Counted from the first letter of the stretch, positions 40,945-49,221 are shown. The stretch is DNA of 64,000 nucleotides from Plantibacter sp. Leaf314 (GCF_001423185.1 NZ_LMOB01000003.1:124001-188000); one strand, 5' to 3'. Program-made: numbers and translations. Notes: generated by a model from the sequence alone, not told the origin.

Positions 40945-41421
40945 ATGCACGCACCGGCCGAGTTCGTCGCTTGGATGGACCTCGCCCTCGCCGAGGCGGA
41001 GGCGGCGCTGGAGACCGACGACGTCCCGGTCGGCGCCGTCCTCGTCGCTCCGGACGGGACCGTCGTCGCCGCAGGCCGCAACGAGCGGGAGCTGCACACC
41101 GACCCGACGGCCCACGCCGAGGTCGTCGCGATCCGTGCCGCCGCGAGCGCGCTCGGCGACTGGCACCTCACGGAGCTCACGCTCGTCGTCACCCTCGAGC
41201 CGTGCGTGATGTGCGCCGGAGCGATCCTCGCGGCCAGGATCCCGCGCGTCGTGTTCGGTGCCTGGGACGAGAAGGCCGGCGCGGTCGGCTCGGTCTACGA
41301 CGTCCTGCGCGACCGGCGGTTGCAGCACCGCGTGGAGGTCTACGCCGGTGTCGAGGCCGAGCGCTGCTCGACGCTCCTCACCGACTTCTTCCGCGGGCCG
41401 AGCGGCGTCACAGCTCCTTGA
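40945..41421 (+). CDS. tadA: tRNA-specific adenosine deaminase TadA
   Basis: Zinc deaminase that converts A34 to inosine in tRNA-Arg. 158 residues. The active site has the HAE motif in DPTAHAEVVAIRAAA (zinc His plus proton-shuttle Glu) and the two zinc Cys in LEPCVMCAGAI. AARIPRVVFGAWDEKAGAVG is the family's substrate loop. GGGGAG is placed upstream of the ATG. No tRNA gene is found beside it. Confidence 0.94.
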   Translation: MHAPAEFVAWMDLALAEAEAALETDDVPVGAVLVAPDGTVVAAGRNERELHTDPTAHAEVVAIRAAASALGDWHLTELTLVVTLEPCVMCAGAILAARIPRVVFGAWDEKAGAVGSVYDVLRDRRLQHRVEVYAGVEAERCSTLLTDFFRGPSGVTAP

Positions 41422-41428
41422 GTCGCCC

Positions 41429-41452
41429 CCGGTCCTTGAGCCTGTCGAAGGG
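41429..41452 (-). repeat. Dispersed repeat copy after tadA
   Basis: Inverted-orientation copy (CGGTCCTTGAGCCTGTCGAA) starting 8 bp after the tadA stop. Confidence 0.75.
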
Positions 41453-41491
41453 CTCCCAGCACTTCCGGAGGCCACTGTCGGTCGGTGATGG

Positions 41492-41497
41492 CAGGAT
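41492..41497 (+). promoter_or_regulatory. -10 element of leaderless MarP-like transcript
   Basis: CAGGAT, six bases before the ATG at 41504. Confidence 0.4.
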
Positions 41498-41503
41498 CGC
41501 AGG

Positions 41504-42691
41504 ATGCAACCCGGCGTGATCCTCGACATCGTCCTCGTCGTCATCCTGATCGTGTTCGTGATCCGCGGGTGGCGCGCCGGGCTCCTCGGGAGCCTCGGCG
41601 GACTGGTCGGCCTCGTGGCGGGTGGTGTGGGCGCCTTCTTCGCGATCCCGCTCGTCGCCTCCTGGGTTCCGGACATGGCCTGGCGGGGCTGGGCGGCCGT
41701 CGCCGCAGCCGTCGTCCTCTTGAGCATCGGGTACACGATCGGTGCCGTGATCGGTGGGGCCATCGGTTCGGTCGTCCGGAAGACCCCGCTGCGCGGGCTG
41801 GAGCGACTCCTGGGAGCCGCCCTCAACCTGGTCGTCACCGCGCTCGTGCTCGTCACCGCCGCGCTCGGTGTGGGGTCACTCGGCATCCCGCTCCTCGCGC
41901 AGGCCGTGGGGTCCTCGGCGGTGATCGGCACGATCGACCGCGTCACGCCCGTCCAGGTGAAGAGCACGCTCGCGCAGCTGCGTTCCACGGTGGTCGACGG
42001 CGGCGCGCAGCGAGTCATCGAGGCCTTCGGTGGAACGGCGGACGTCCCGGCGGCCCCGCAGCTCGACACCTCGACGCCGGCGCTGCAGACGGCGTCCGAG
42101 TCCGTCGTGCGCATCAGCGGCACCGCCGAGTCCTGTGCGCGGAGCCTCACCGGCAGCGGCTTCGTCTTCGCCGACGACCTGGTCATGACGAACGCGCACG
42201 TCCTCGCCGGCGTCAGCGAGCCCGTGGTCGAGGTCCCGGGGTCCATGCCCAAGCCGGGGCGGATCGTCTACTTCGACCCGGTCGACGACCTCGCCGTCAT
42301 CCGCGTCGACGGGCTCGGTGCCAGGGTGCTGCCGCTCGCCCCGAACCCCGCGCCAGGGGCGAAGGCGGTCGTCGCCGGCTACCCGTTCGGCGGCCCGTAC
42401 ACCGCGGGTGGCGCGCAGGTCATCGTCGTCGGGCCGAGCCTCGTCGCCGACATCACCGGAGCGAACCCGACGAGCCGACAGGTGGTGACGCTGTCGGGGA
42501 CGGTGCAGCCGGGGAACTCCGGCGGTCCGCTCCTCACCGAGTCCGGTGAGGTGGAGGGCGTCATCTTCGCTCGAGACGCGGACTCCGCGCCGATCGGCTA
42601 CGCCTTGGCGATGGACGAGGTCCTGCCGGTCGTCGCGCTCGCGACCTCCCTCCAGTCGGCGGTGCCGTCGGGCGCCTGTCTCGCCGACTGA
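41504..42691 (+). CDS. MarP-like membrane-anchored serine protease (CvpA plus trypsin domain)
   Basis: 395 residues. The first 150 hold four membrane spans of the CvpA type (LDIVLVVILIVFVIRGWRAG). The extracytoplasmic trypsin-like domain has the catalytic triad His in VMTNAHVLAG, Asp in DPVDDLAVIRVD and Ser in QPGNSGGPLL. Two Cys flank the domain (ESCARSL and SGACLAD), as in mycobacterial MarP, whose disulfide activates the protease under acid or oxidative stress. It probably processes cell-wall or periplasmic proteins (family knowledge). Confidence 0.93.
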   Translation: MQPGVILDIVLVVILIVFVIRGWRAGLLGSLGGLVGLVAGGVGAFFAIPLVASWVPDMAWRGWAAVAAAVVLLSIGYTIGAVIGGAIGSVVRKTPLRGLERLLGAALNLVVTALVLVTAALGVGSLGIPLLAQAVGSSAVIGTIDRVTPVQVKSTLAQLRSTVVDGGAQRVIEAFGGTADVPAAPQLDTSTPALQTASESVVRISGTAESCARSLTGSGFVFADDLVMTNAHVLAGVSEPVVEVPGSMPKPGRIVYFDPVDDLAVIRVDGLGARVLPLAPNPAPGAKAVVAGYPFGGPYTAGGAQVIVVGPSLVADITGANPTSRQVVTLSGTVQPGNSGGPLLTESGEVEGVIFARDADSAPIGYALAMDEVLPVVALATSLQSAVPSGACLAD

Positions 42692-42728
42692 CCCGATCCG
42701 GGCAGGTGCCGACGAGCACGCGGGTCCC

Positions 42729-42734
42729 TAGACT
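42729..42734 (+). promoter_or_regulatory. -10 element of leaderless proC transcript
   Basis: TAGACT, six bases before the GTG at 42741. Confidence 0.55.
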
Positions 42735-42740
42735 CGCAGG

Positions 42741-43583
42741 GTGAGTGAAACGATCAGCCTGCCCAGCATCGCCATCCTCGGAGCCGGTTCGATGGGAGGG
42801 GCCGTGCTGCGTGGCCTCGTCCAACCGGGTGTCGAGGTCGACGGTGGCATCACCGTCACGAACCGGACGATCGCCAAGGCGGAGGCCCTGGCCGAGCTGC
42901 CGGGGGTCACCTCGATCGCGCTCGAGCAGGATGCCGACGGCAACCGCCGGGCGGCGGCTGCGGCGAAGATCGTCCTGATCGGCGTGAAGCCCTATATGGT
43001 CGCCGACCTCCTCGCCGAGATCGCCGACGCGCTGCAGCCGGGGACGATCGTCGTGAGCCTCGCCGCAGGCATCCGCGGAGCCGCGTTCGAAGCCGCCCTG
43101 CCGGCGTCGGTGTCCGTGCTGCGGTCCATGCCGAACACCCCGTCCTACGTCGGCCTGGGGGTCACGGGGCTCGCCCCGGGCACCCGTTCCTCCGACGAGG
43201 ACCTCGCCGTGGTGACCGCGCTCTTCGAGACGGTCGGCCAGGTCGTCGTCATCCCCGAGTCGAAGATCGACGCGCTGAGCGCCATCTCCGGCTCCGGTCC
43301 CGCCTACGTCTACTACCTCGTCGAGGAGCTGACCCGCACGGCGATCGGCCTCGGCTTCACGCCTGAGCAGGCGTCGCTGATGGTCAACGGCACCTTCCGG
43401 GGCGCCACGGAGTTGCTCGCGACGACGGGGGAGAGCGCCGAGCAGCTGCGCATCAACGTCACGAGCCCGAAGGGGACGACGGAGCGTGCGCTCGCGGTCC
43501 TCGCCGAGGCGGGCTTCAGTGAGACCTTCGACCGTGCCGCGGCGGCCGCGATCGCACGTGCCGAGGAGCTCTCGGCGTCCTGA
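42741..43583 (+). CDS. proC: Pyrroline-5-carboxylate reductase
   Basis: Last step of proline synthesis. 280 residues with Rossmann motif IAILGAGSMGGAVLRGL, GVKPYMVADLLAE, VSLAAGIRGAAFE, VLRSMPNTPSYVGLGVTGLA, the substrate site LSAISGSGPAYVYYLVEEL and NVTSPKGTTERALAVL. Starts with GTG and appears leaderless. Monocistronic; convergent with the GNAT/TetR pair. Confidence 0.97.
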   Translation: MSETISLPSIAILGAGSMGGAVLRGLVQPGVEVDGGITVTNRTIAKAEALAELPGVTSIALEQDADGNRRAAAAAKIVLIGVKPYMVADLLAEIADALQPGTIVVSLAAGIRGAAFEAALPASVSVLRSMPNTPSYVGLGVTGLAPGTRSSDEDLAVVTALFETVGQVVVIPESKIDALSAISGSGPAYVYYLVEELTRTAIGLGFTPEQASLMVNGTFRGATELLATTGESAEQLRINVTSPKGTTERALAVLAEAGFSETFDRAAAAAIARAEELSAS

Positions 43584-43599
43584 CCCGCTGAGGACCCGA

Positions 43600-44103
43600 T
43601 CAGTCCAGCGACCGCACGAAGCAGTCGAGGCCGGGCCTGTCGTCCCAGGAGGCGACCGCGACGAAGCCGGACCGTCGGTAGAGCGCGATCGCTGCGGACC
43701 GCCAGTGCCAGACGGAGAGACGCACCGTGTCGTCGCCCCGTCGCCTGGCGGTGGTCGTCGCAGCCTCGAGCAGGGTCGCGGCCACGCCCCGGCGTCGGGC
43801 GCGAGGGTCGACCCAGAGGCGCTTGAGCTCCGGCGACGGGCCGGCCGTCAGCACGACGCAGCCGAGCACCCGACCGTCCTCGACAGCCAAGAGGATCTCG
43901 TCGGCGGCGAAGGCCGTGCCCGGGTCGGCGACCTCGGCCCGGTAGCGGGCGGGGAGGGTGGTCGTCGGAACGGCCTCGTCCTCACGCGGCTCCCGGCCGA
44001 GGAGTTTCTCGTGCTCGGTCCGCCGGTGGTACCCCTCGAGGAGCTCGGAGAACCGTTCGCGGTGGTGGGCGGTCGCCTCCGCCCATCGGTGGACGACGAT
44101 CAT
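43600..44103 (-). CDS. GNAT family N-acetyltransferase
   Basis: Acetyltransferase of 167 residues. The acetyl-CoA region is ELKRLWVDPRARRRGVAATL, with the R-x-x-G-x-A/G pattern, and AIALYRRSGFVAV is the C-terminal motif. The N-terminal half has an acidic stretch. It starts inside the stop of the TetR gene (ATGA), so the pair is one operon and the acetyltransferase may modify the compound sensed by the TetR protein (inference). Confidence 0.85.
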   Translation of the reverse strand: MIVVHRWAEATAHHRERFSELLEGYHRRTEHEKLLGREPREDEAVPTTTLPARYRAEVADPGTAFAADEILLAVEDGRVLGCVVLTAGPSPELKRLWVDPRARRRGVAATLLEAATTTARRRGDDTVRLSVWHWRSAAIALYRRSGFVAVASWDDRPGLDCFVRSLD

Positions 44104-44699
44104 GCGTCGCTCGTCTCGTCGAGCCCGAGGGTGGACAGCAGTCGGTCCAGCGCGGCGAGCTGGGCTGTGGCGTCGTAGTGGTCGTCGTCGGCCGTGCTCA
44201 GGGTGCTCACGCCCTCGATGAATCCGACGATGATCGTGGCCGTCGCCGCGACCTCGTCCGCGCTCAGCTCGGGCCGGATCTCGGCGACGAGGCGCCGGGT
44301 GCGGGCGACGAACACCGCGTGACCCGCTCGATGCCGTTCGGCGAGGACGTCGTCGTCGAGCGCCGCCGCGAGGTACCCCAGCCAGACTCTGGCCTCCTGG
44401 TGGGTCTCCTCGGTGAGGGAGAGGGCTTGGTGGAGGACGGCGCGCAGGGCGAGTCGTGGGGTGTCGGCGGACGCTTCGAGCTGGGCCGTACGCGCCGCCG
44501 TGCGTTCGTGGAGGAGGTCCCGTGCGTGCAGCAGCAGCGCCCGCTTGTCCGGGAAGCGGTGGAGGACGAGGCCGGTCGTGCACCCGGCGCGGTCTGCGAC
44601 GGCGCGCAGGGTCAACCCCTGGGGACCGTGCTCGCCCAGCACCTCCCAGACCGCGCGGGAGATGCGCGCCTGCGCCTCGGGATCCTTCGTTCTGGCCAT
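44100..44699 (-). CDS. TetR family regulator
   Basis: Repressor of 199 residues. The helix-turn-helix is at about residues 10-52 (GLTLRAVADRAGCTTGLVLH followed by RFPDKRALL). The C-terminal ligand domain contains HQEARVWLGYLAAAL, typical of a TetR_C domain. GAGGTGAG precedes the ATG. It is divergent from a second GNAT gene; the inverted repeat CCGTAA-N6-TTACGG between them is its likely operator. Confidence 0.92.
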   Translation of the reverse strand: MARTKDPEAQARISRAVWEVLGEHGPQGLTLRAVADRAGCTTGLVLHRFPDKRALLLHARDLLHERTAARTAQLEASADTPRLALRAVLHQALSLTEETHQEARVWLGYLAAALDDDVLAERHRAGHAVFVARTRRLVAEIRPELSADEVAATATIIVGFIEGVSTLSTADDDHYDATAQLAALDRLLSTLGLDETSDA

Positions 44700-44726
44700 G
44701 TCCGTCTCACCTCGTGACAGATGTTA

Positions 44727-44744
44727 CCGTAATGAGCGTTACGG
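44727..44744. promoter_or_regulatory. Candidate TetR operator CCGTAA-N6-TTACGG
   Basis: Perfect 6-bp arms around six bases, within the 61-bp gap between the divergent TetR and GNAT genes, placed to control both. Confidence 0.55.
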
Positions 44745-44760
44745 AACGAAGGGACGTGGG

Positions 44761-45219
44761 ATGACGATCACGATCGACCGGGCCGACTGGGCTGATGAGG
44801 CCGGAACCGAACTGCGCCGGGCACAGCGCGCCGAGCTCGACGCCCGCTACGGCAGCGACGACCATGAGCCGGGAACACCGCCGTCGGGGGACGACATCGC
44901 GGTCTTCCTCGTGGCGAGGGACGAGGTGGGCACGCCGGTCGGCTGCGGAGGCCTGCGGCTCCTCGGGGAGCAGCGTGCGGAGATCAAGCGCATGTTCGTG
45001 GCTCCTCAGGCGCGCGGCACCGGCGTCGCGGTCGCGGTGCTCCGAGCGCTCGAAGCCGAGGCAGGATCGCTCGGTGTCGTGGAGCTGCTGCTCGAGACGG
45101 GGACCGCGCAACCCGACGCGATGCGGTTCTACGAGCGCGAGGGATACTCGCCCATCCCCGCGTTCGGGCCCTACGTCGACGAACCCCTGTCGCGCTGCTA
45201 CGCCCGCCGCATCGACTGA
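44761..45219 (+). CDS. GNAT family N-acetyltransferase
   Basis: Acetyltransferase of 152 residues. Family marks: IAVFLVARDEVGTPVGCGGL, AEIKRMFVAPQARGTGVAVA (acetyl-CoA loop) and AMRFYEREGYSPIPAFGPYV, the form found in the YjbC/ElaA-like small-molecule group. The substrate is unknown. Divergent from the TetR gene and likely under its control. A short AAGGGA sits ahead of the ATG. Confidence 0.87.
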   Translation: MTITIDRADWADEAGTELRRAQRAELDARYGSDDHEPGTPPSGDDIAVFLVARDEVGTPVGCGGLRLLGEQRAEIKRMFVAPQARGTGVAVAVLRALEAEAGSLGVVELLLETGTAQPDAMRFYEREGYSPIPAFGPYVDEPLSRCYARRID

Positions 45220-45223
45220 GTCG

Positions 45224-45895
45224 TCAGCCCTCGAGGGACGCGAAGCGTTCGATGTCGGCGGAGGTGCCCGAGACGATGATCAGATCGTGGTTCGAGACGA
45301 CGGTGTCCGCGGTCGCGTAGGTGAACGGCTTCCCGGGTGACTTCACCCCGACGACCGTGATGCGGTACTTCGTGCGGACGCCCGACTCCGTCAGGTTGAG
45401 GCCGCGGATGGGCTTCGGCGGGTACATCTTCACGAGGGCGAAGTCGTCGTCGAACTGGATGAAGTCGAGCATCCGTCCCGACACGAGGTGCGCCACGCGC
45501 TCGCCGGCCTCCCGCTCGGGGTAGATGACATGGCTCGCGCCCACGCGGGCGAGGATCTTGCCGTGCGACTGGGAGACGGCCTTGGCCCAGATCTGCGGGA
45601 TCTTGAGGTCGACGAGGTTCGCGGTGATGAGCACGCTCGCCTCGATCGAGGAGCCGACGGCCACGACGGCGACCGAGAAGTCCTGGGCGCCGATCTGGCG
45701 GAGGGCCTCGATGTTCTTCGCGTCGGCCTGCACGGTGTGGGTGACCCGGTCGGACCACTTCTGCACGAGGTCCGAGTTGTCGTCGATCGCGAGCACCTCG
45801 CGGTCGAGTCGGTCGAGCTCGCCGGCGCAGGCGGCGCCGAACCGTCCGAGTCCGATGACGAGGACCGGGGCGTCGTGCTTGATGCGGTCAACCAA
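45224..45895 (-). CDS. ktrA: Potassium uptake regulatory subunit TrkA/KtrA (RCK)
   Basis: Cytoplasmic gating subunit of a K+ uptake system, 223 residues. An RCK N-domain with LVIGLGRFGAACAGEL, VLAIDDNSDLVQ and TVQADAKNIEAL binds NAD or ATP/ADP; a TrkA_C domain follows from about residue 140 (LVKMYPPKPIRGLNLTESGV). The single RCK unit is the KtrA form. TTG start at 45895 with AGAGAGG upstream, inside the last codons of the channel gene (8-bp overlap). Confidence 0.92.
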   Translation of the reverse strand: MVDRIKHDAPVLVIGLGRFGAACAGELDRLDREVLAIDDNSDLVQKWSDRVTHTVQADAKNIEALRQIGAQDFSVAVVAVGSSIEASVLITANLVDLKIPQIWAKAVSQSHGKILARVGASHVIYPEREAGERVAHLVSGRMLDFIQFDDDFALVKMYPPKPIRGLNLTESGVRTKYRITVVGVKSPGKPFTYATADTVVSNHDLIIVSGTSADIERFASLEG

Positions 45896-47330
45896 CGATG
45901 GGCCTCTCTTCGGGTCGCTTGAACAGCTGGCCGCTCTGGCTCGCGGCCACGGCTGCAGCGAGTGTCACTGTACCAACGCGGCCGAGGAACATGGTGACCG
46001 CGAGCACGTACACCCCGGCGTCGGGGAGGTCCGACACGAGGCCGGTGCTGAGGCCCACGGTCGCGAACGCCGAGATGACGTCGAAGAGCACGTGGTCGAG
46101 CGGTGCCTTGGTCATCTGCAGGATGACGATGGTGGACAGGGCGACGATGGTGGCACCCCAGAGGACGACGCTGACCGCGACGCGGAGCACGTCCTGCGGG
46201 ATCCGACGTCGGAAGACCTCGACCCCTTCGCGGCCCCTCGCCTCGGCGAACGCCGCCAGGAACAGGACGGCGAGGGTGGTCACCTTGATCCCGCCCGCGG
46301 TGGACGCGGAGCCGCCGCCGATGAACATGAGCATGTCGGCGACGAGCAGGGTGGAGCCGTTGAGATCACCGATGTCGACGGTCGAGAACCCGCCCGACCG
46401 CGTCATCGCGGACAGGAAGAACCCTTGGAAGATCGTGTCCCACAGGTTCCACTTGTTCCACGTCTCGGGGTTGTTGAACTCGAGCAGGATGAAGGCGAGC
46501 GCGCCCGCGAAGAACAGGATGATCGTGGTCACGAGGGTGAGCTTGACGTGCAGCGACCACCGGCTCGGGCGCCGGAAGTTGCGGCTCAACGCGTAGATGA
46601 CCGGGAAGCCGATGCTGCCGAGGAAGACCCCGAGCATGAGGATGCTCAGGAACCAGTAGTCGTTCTCGAAGGCCGCGAGGCCCTCGGCGTTCGGCGTGAA
46701 GCCGGTGTTCGTGAACGCCATGGCGGCGTAGTAGACGCTGTTCCAGGCGGCGTCCCACGGGTTGATGCCGTCGAGCAGCATCCGCGGGAACAGGAGGACC
46801 GCGAGCGCCGCCTCGATCACGAGGGCGCTCACGGCGACGGTGACGAGGAGGTTGCCGATCTCGCCGAGGCGGACGGCCTGGCCCTCGGCGACCGGCCCGT
46901 GGTGCGACCGCAGCGGGTTGGTGTCGCTCGCGGCCATGAGCTTCTGGCGCAGGCCGAGTCGTCGGGCGATGACGAAGCCGAGGATCGAGGCGAGCGTCAG
47001 GACGCCGAGGGCTCCGATCTGGACGCCGATGAACACCAGGACGTGCCCGAACAGGGACCAGTGCGTGGCCATGTCGACGGTGGAGAGCCCGGTGACGCAG
47101 ATGACCGAGACCGCGGTGAACAGGGCGTCGGCGATCGGGGTCACCTCACGGTCCGCGCTCGCGATGGGGAGCGAGAACAGCATCGTGAACACGAAGATCA
47201 GGAAGCTGAACACGAGGATGGCGAACCGGGAGGTGGACTTCGCCGCGAAGTCGCTGACGGCCTCCCTGACCCGTGCGAGTCCGTGCCGCACGATGATCTC
47301 GGGACGACGACCCATGGTATTGCCGCTCAT
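45888..47330 (-). CDS. ktrB: Potassium uptake transmembrane subunit KtrB/TrkH
   Basis: K+ translocating subunit of 480 residues with four membrane-pore-membrane repeats. The four pore filters are visible around SVICVTGLSTV, MAFTNTGFTPN, TRSGGFSTVD and FATVGLSTG, each with its key Gly. GAGGGG lies just ahead of the chosen ATG at 47330. Forms an operon with the regulatory subunit downstream. Divergent from an ArsR gene. Confidence 0.93.
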   Translation of the reverse strand: MSGNTMGRRPEIIVRHGLARVREAVSDFAAKSTSRFAILVFSFLIFVFTMLFSLPIASADREVTPIADALFTAVSVICVTGLSTVDMATHWSLFGHVLVFIGVQIGALGVLTLASILGFVIARRLGLRQKLMAASDTNPLRSHHGPVAEGQAVRLGEIGNLLVTVAVSALVIEAALAVLLFPRMLLDGINPWDAAWNSVYYAAMAFTNTGFTPNAEGLAAFENDYWFLSILMLGVFLGSIGFPVIYALSRNFRRPSRWSLHVKLTLVTTIILFFAGALAFILLEFNNPETWNKWNLWDTIFQGFFLSAMTRSGGFSTVDIGDLNGSTLLVADMLMFIGGGSASTAGGIKVTTLAVLFLAAFAEARGREGVEVFRRRIPQDVLRVAVSVVLWGATIVALSTIVILQMTKAPLDHVLFDVISAFATVGLSTGLVSDLPDAGVYVLAVTMFLGRVGTVTLAAAVAASQSGQLFKRPEERPIVG

Positions 47331-47390
47331 CTGACCCCTCAACACCTCAGGACTGCGCCGGAGGCAATGGTACTCCGCGCGCTCGATCAC

Positions 47391-47396
47391 TATCGT
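47391..47396 (+). promoter_or_regulatory. -10 element of leaderless ArsR transcript
   Basis: TATCGT, six bases before the ATG at 47403. Confidence 0.5.
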
Positions 47397-47402
47397 TGGA
47401 GC

Positions 47403-47807
47403 ATGGCCGACATTTTCGACGTGATCGCTGACACCACCAGGCGGGACATCCTCGCACTGCTGCTCGAACGGCACGGCGGAGCGGGGACGAGTGTCTCCGA
47501 GATCGTCGCGCAGCTCGGCCTCAGCCAGCCCACCGTGTCGAAGCACCTGAAGGTCCTCCGCGAAGCGGAACTCGTCGAGGTCCGCGAGGAAGGCCAGCAC
47601 CGCTACTACAGCTTGGACTACGCCCCCCTCGAGGACGTGGAGGACTGGCTCATCCCGTTCCTCAGCGTCGATTACGCGGACGACGACGTCGACTTCGCCG
47701 CCCTCTCGCTGCCGGAGCAGGCGAAGGCGGTCGCGGGCTCGGTCGGGAAGGTCGCGGCGGACGTCACGCACGCGGTCCAGTCGGTCACGAAGAAGCTGCG
47801 CCCGTAG
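47403..47807 (+). CDS. ArsR family winged-helix regulator
   Basis: 134 residues. DIFDVIADTTRRDILALLLE and VSEIVAQLGLSQPTVSKHLK give a clear ArsR profile, with a wing at REEGQHRYYSLDYAPLEDV. None of the metal-binding Cys motifs of ArsR/SmtB sensors is present (the protein has no Cys), so it is probably not a metal sensor. A 45-residue tail follows. Divergent from ktrB, so control of potassium uptake is possible but unproven. Confidence 0.88.
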   Translation: MADIFDVIADTTRRDILALLLERHGGAGTSVSEIVAQLGLSQPTVSKHLKVLREAELVEVREEGQHRYYSLDYAPLEDVEDWLIPFLSVDYADDDVDFAALSLPEQAKAVAGSVGKVAADVTHAVQSVTKKLRP

Positions 47808-47935
47808 GCCTGCCGGTTCCATACCGTTCACCCAGGGGATGTACAGGCGGTCGTCGTCCCTCTAGAGTTGCCATGCGGCGATCCGGACCTCGGACCGCCG
47901 TTCCAGAGTGTCGCCAGGCGTACCGGAGGGGTTCG

Positions 47936-48130
47936 ATGACGCAGGATGCTGCAGACGTCCGCTTCCTCACCGTGGCCGAAGTCGCCGAGATGATGCGCGT
48001 GTCCAAGATGACCGTGTACCGACTCGTGCATTCGGGGGAGCTCCCCGCCATCCGGTTCGGGAAGTCGTTCCGGGTTCCGGAGACGGCTGTCGATGCGGTC
48101 AGGCAGCGTCCTGTCGCCGACGCCGGCTGA
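47936..48130 (+). CDS. bldC: BldC-type MerR-like DNA-binding protein
   Basis: Small MerR/excisionase-like helix-turn-helix protein, 64 residues. RFLTVAEVAEMMRVSKMTVY then RLVHSGELPAIRFGKSFRVP is the BldC signature. In Streptomyces BldC binds DNA cooperatively and times development; in non-sporulating relatives its role is unclear. GGAGGGG lies just before the ATG. An in-frame ATG at 47873 is less likely: it sits four bases after the -10-like TAGAGT. The bS22 gene follows, a usual actinobacterial pairing. Confidence 0.9.
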   Translation: MTQDAADVRFLTVAEVAEMMRVSKMTVYRLVHSGELPAIRFGKSFRVPETAVDAVRQRPVADAG

Positions 48131-48194
48131 GCGGTCTCCCGCTCCTACCAGCCTGCAGGCGAACGACGTGTGAACGACGCGCGCCGCAATCGGC

Positions 48195-48200
48195 TAGACT
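48195..48200 (+). promoter_or_regulatory. -10 element of the bS22 gene
   Basis: TAGACT, giving a leader of about 63 nt that ends in GAGG at proper distance from the GTG. Unlike many neighbours this gene is leadered. Confidence 0.45.
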
Positions 48201-48269
48201 GGTGACAAGACTTGTTCTCTTCGGTCGCGATCCCTGCGGCCAAGCCCCCCAATTCTGTGAGGTAAATCC

Positions 48270-48368
48270 GTGGGTTCTGTTATCAAGAAGCGCCGCAAGC
48301 GTATGGCGAAGAAGAAGCACCGCAAGCTGCTTCGCAAGACCCGTCACCAGCGCCGCAACAAGAAGTAG
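48270..48368 (+). CDS. Small ribosomal subunit protein bS22 (AURKAIP1/COX24 domain)
   Basis: 32-residue, extremely basic protein beginning MGSVIKKRRKRMAKKKHRKL and ending RNKK. This is the AURKAIP1/COX24-domain family, seen in mycobacterial ribosome structures as bS22 near the decoding centre and related to mitochondrial mS38. GTG start with GAGG eight bases upstream. Very strong match over its full length, although it is below the size cut-off of most gene finders. Confidence 0.93.
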   Translation: MGSVIKKRRKRMAKKKHRKLLRKTRHQRRNKK

Positions 48369-48578
48369 CGGGCCGCTCCGTCAGGAGCGCTCGTCGACAT
48401 CGCGTCCACCGGAAGCGCCGGCCCCTGAGGGCATGGCGCTTTCTGGCGTTGGCGCGGCGATCGGGCAACGCTCGCGCTGAGGGCCACGACGCTCCTCCAC
48501 AAGCGAGCCAGGCAGCGACCGGTCCACAGCACCCCGCGGCACGCGGCCCCTCGGCCCGAGATCGTCGGCGGTCGTTCG

Positions 48579-48584
48579 TACCGT
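48579..48584 (+). promoter_or_regulatory. -10 element of leaderless hypothetical gene
   Basis: TACCGT, six bases before the ATG at 48591. Confidence 0.45.
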
Positions 48585-48590
48585 CGTCCC

Positions 48591-48899
48591 ATGACCCGTG
48601 AACTCCCGCCCATCGCCCGCCGCAACCGTCGCGAACCCGCCTATCGAGTGCCGTTCATCGTCGAGCGGGACGACGCCCCGCGCTACCGGCTGCGGAACGT
48701 CAGCGACGAAGCCGTCCACTGGGTCGTCCTCCGGATGATCGGGCCGGGGTTGCTCTCGCCGCTGCAGCCGTGTCGGTTGACGCCGGGCAGCGCGCTCGAG
48801 TTCGAGGTGCTCGGCAGCACGCTCGCGCGTGCGAGCAGCGTGCAGGTGTCCTGGTTCCGCCCCGGCGGTCCCCAGTACCTGTGGCCCATCACCTTCTGA
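48591..48899 (+). CDS. Hypothetical protein, 102 residues
   Basis: Unrecognised basic protein, probably all-beta: FIVERDDAPRYRLRNVSDEA, VHWVVLRMIGPGLLSP, ALEFEVLGSTLARASSVQV and a Trp/Pro-rich end (WFRPGGPQYLWPITF). The pattern of an N-terminal strand, ligand-like loops and the ending SWFRPGGPQYLWP suggests an immunoglobulin-like or PilZ-like small fold, but no family is certain. No signal peptide. The leaderless promoter pattern supports it as real. Confidence 0.65.
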   Translation: MTRELPPIARRNRREPAYRVPFIVERDDAPRYRLRNVSDEAVHWVVLRMIGPGLLSPLQPCRLTPGSALEFEVLGSTLARASSVQVSWFRPGGPQYLWPITF

Positions 48900-48921
48900 C
48901 GGGCTGCGCGAGGGTGAGGCC

Positions 48922-49221
48922 TCAGCGCTCCTGGTCCCGTCGTGCCGCGAGCAGGTCGCGCGCGGTCAGTTTGTGCGTCCGCCCCGGGTACATGTCCGCG
49001 TCGAGACCCGTCACGAACTGCGCCGGATCCAGGTCGAGGGCGGTGCTCAGGCGGACCAGGGTCTCGACGCTCGGGTGCACCTGCCCGCGCTCGATCTTGC
49101 CGATGTTCGTCCAGTGCATGCCGGCGAGCACGCCGAGGTCCTCGAGGGTCAGCTGGCGCTCGTTGCGAGCGGCGCGGAGTCGCTCGCCGAGGATGGTCGC
49201 GGCTTCAGAGTGTGCAGGCAT
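48922..49221 (-). CDS. XRE family helix-turn-helix protein
   Basis: Small Cro/C1-type regulator of 99 residues. LGERLRAARNERQLTLEDLG then VLAGMHWTNIGKIERGQVHP is a standard XRE helix-turn-helix; LVRLSTALDLDPAQFVTGLD completes the five-helix bundle. The 25-residue basic tail is unconserved. No toxin-like partner lies next to it, so a toxin-antitoxin role is not supported. ATG 49221 chosen; GTG at 49224 is adjacent. Confidence 0.85.
   Translation of the reverse strand: MPAHSEAATILGERLRAARNERQLTLEDLGVLAGMHWTNIGKIERGQVHPSVETLVRLSTALDLDPAQFVTGLDADMYPGRTHKLTARDLLAARRDQER

Noticed and set aside
41402..41503. Expected tRNA gene next to tadA
   Set aside because: No T-loop sequence or cloverleaf is visible; the gap holds only the dispersed repeat and the MarP-like promoter.
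45525..47807. A 760-codon plus-strand frame running into the ArsR gene
   Set aside because: Only the last 134 codons are a real protein (ArsR, with its own leaderless start); the rest is antisense to ktrA/ktrB.
48922..49221. XRE protein considered as an antitoxin
   Set aside because: No small toxin-like gene is adjacent on the same strand; the neighbours are a hypothetical beta protein and a glutaredoxin on the other strand.
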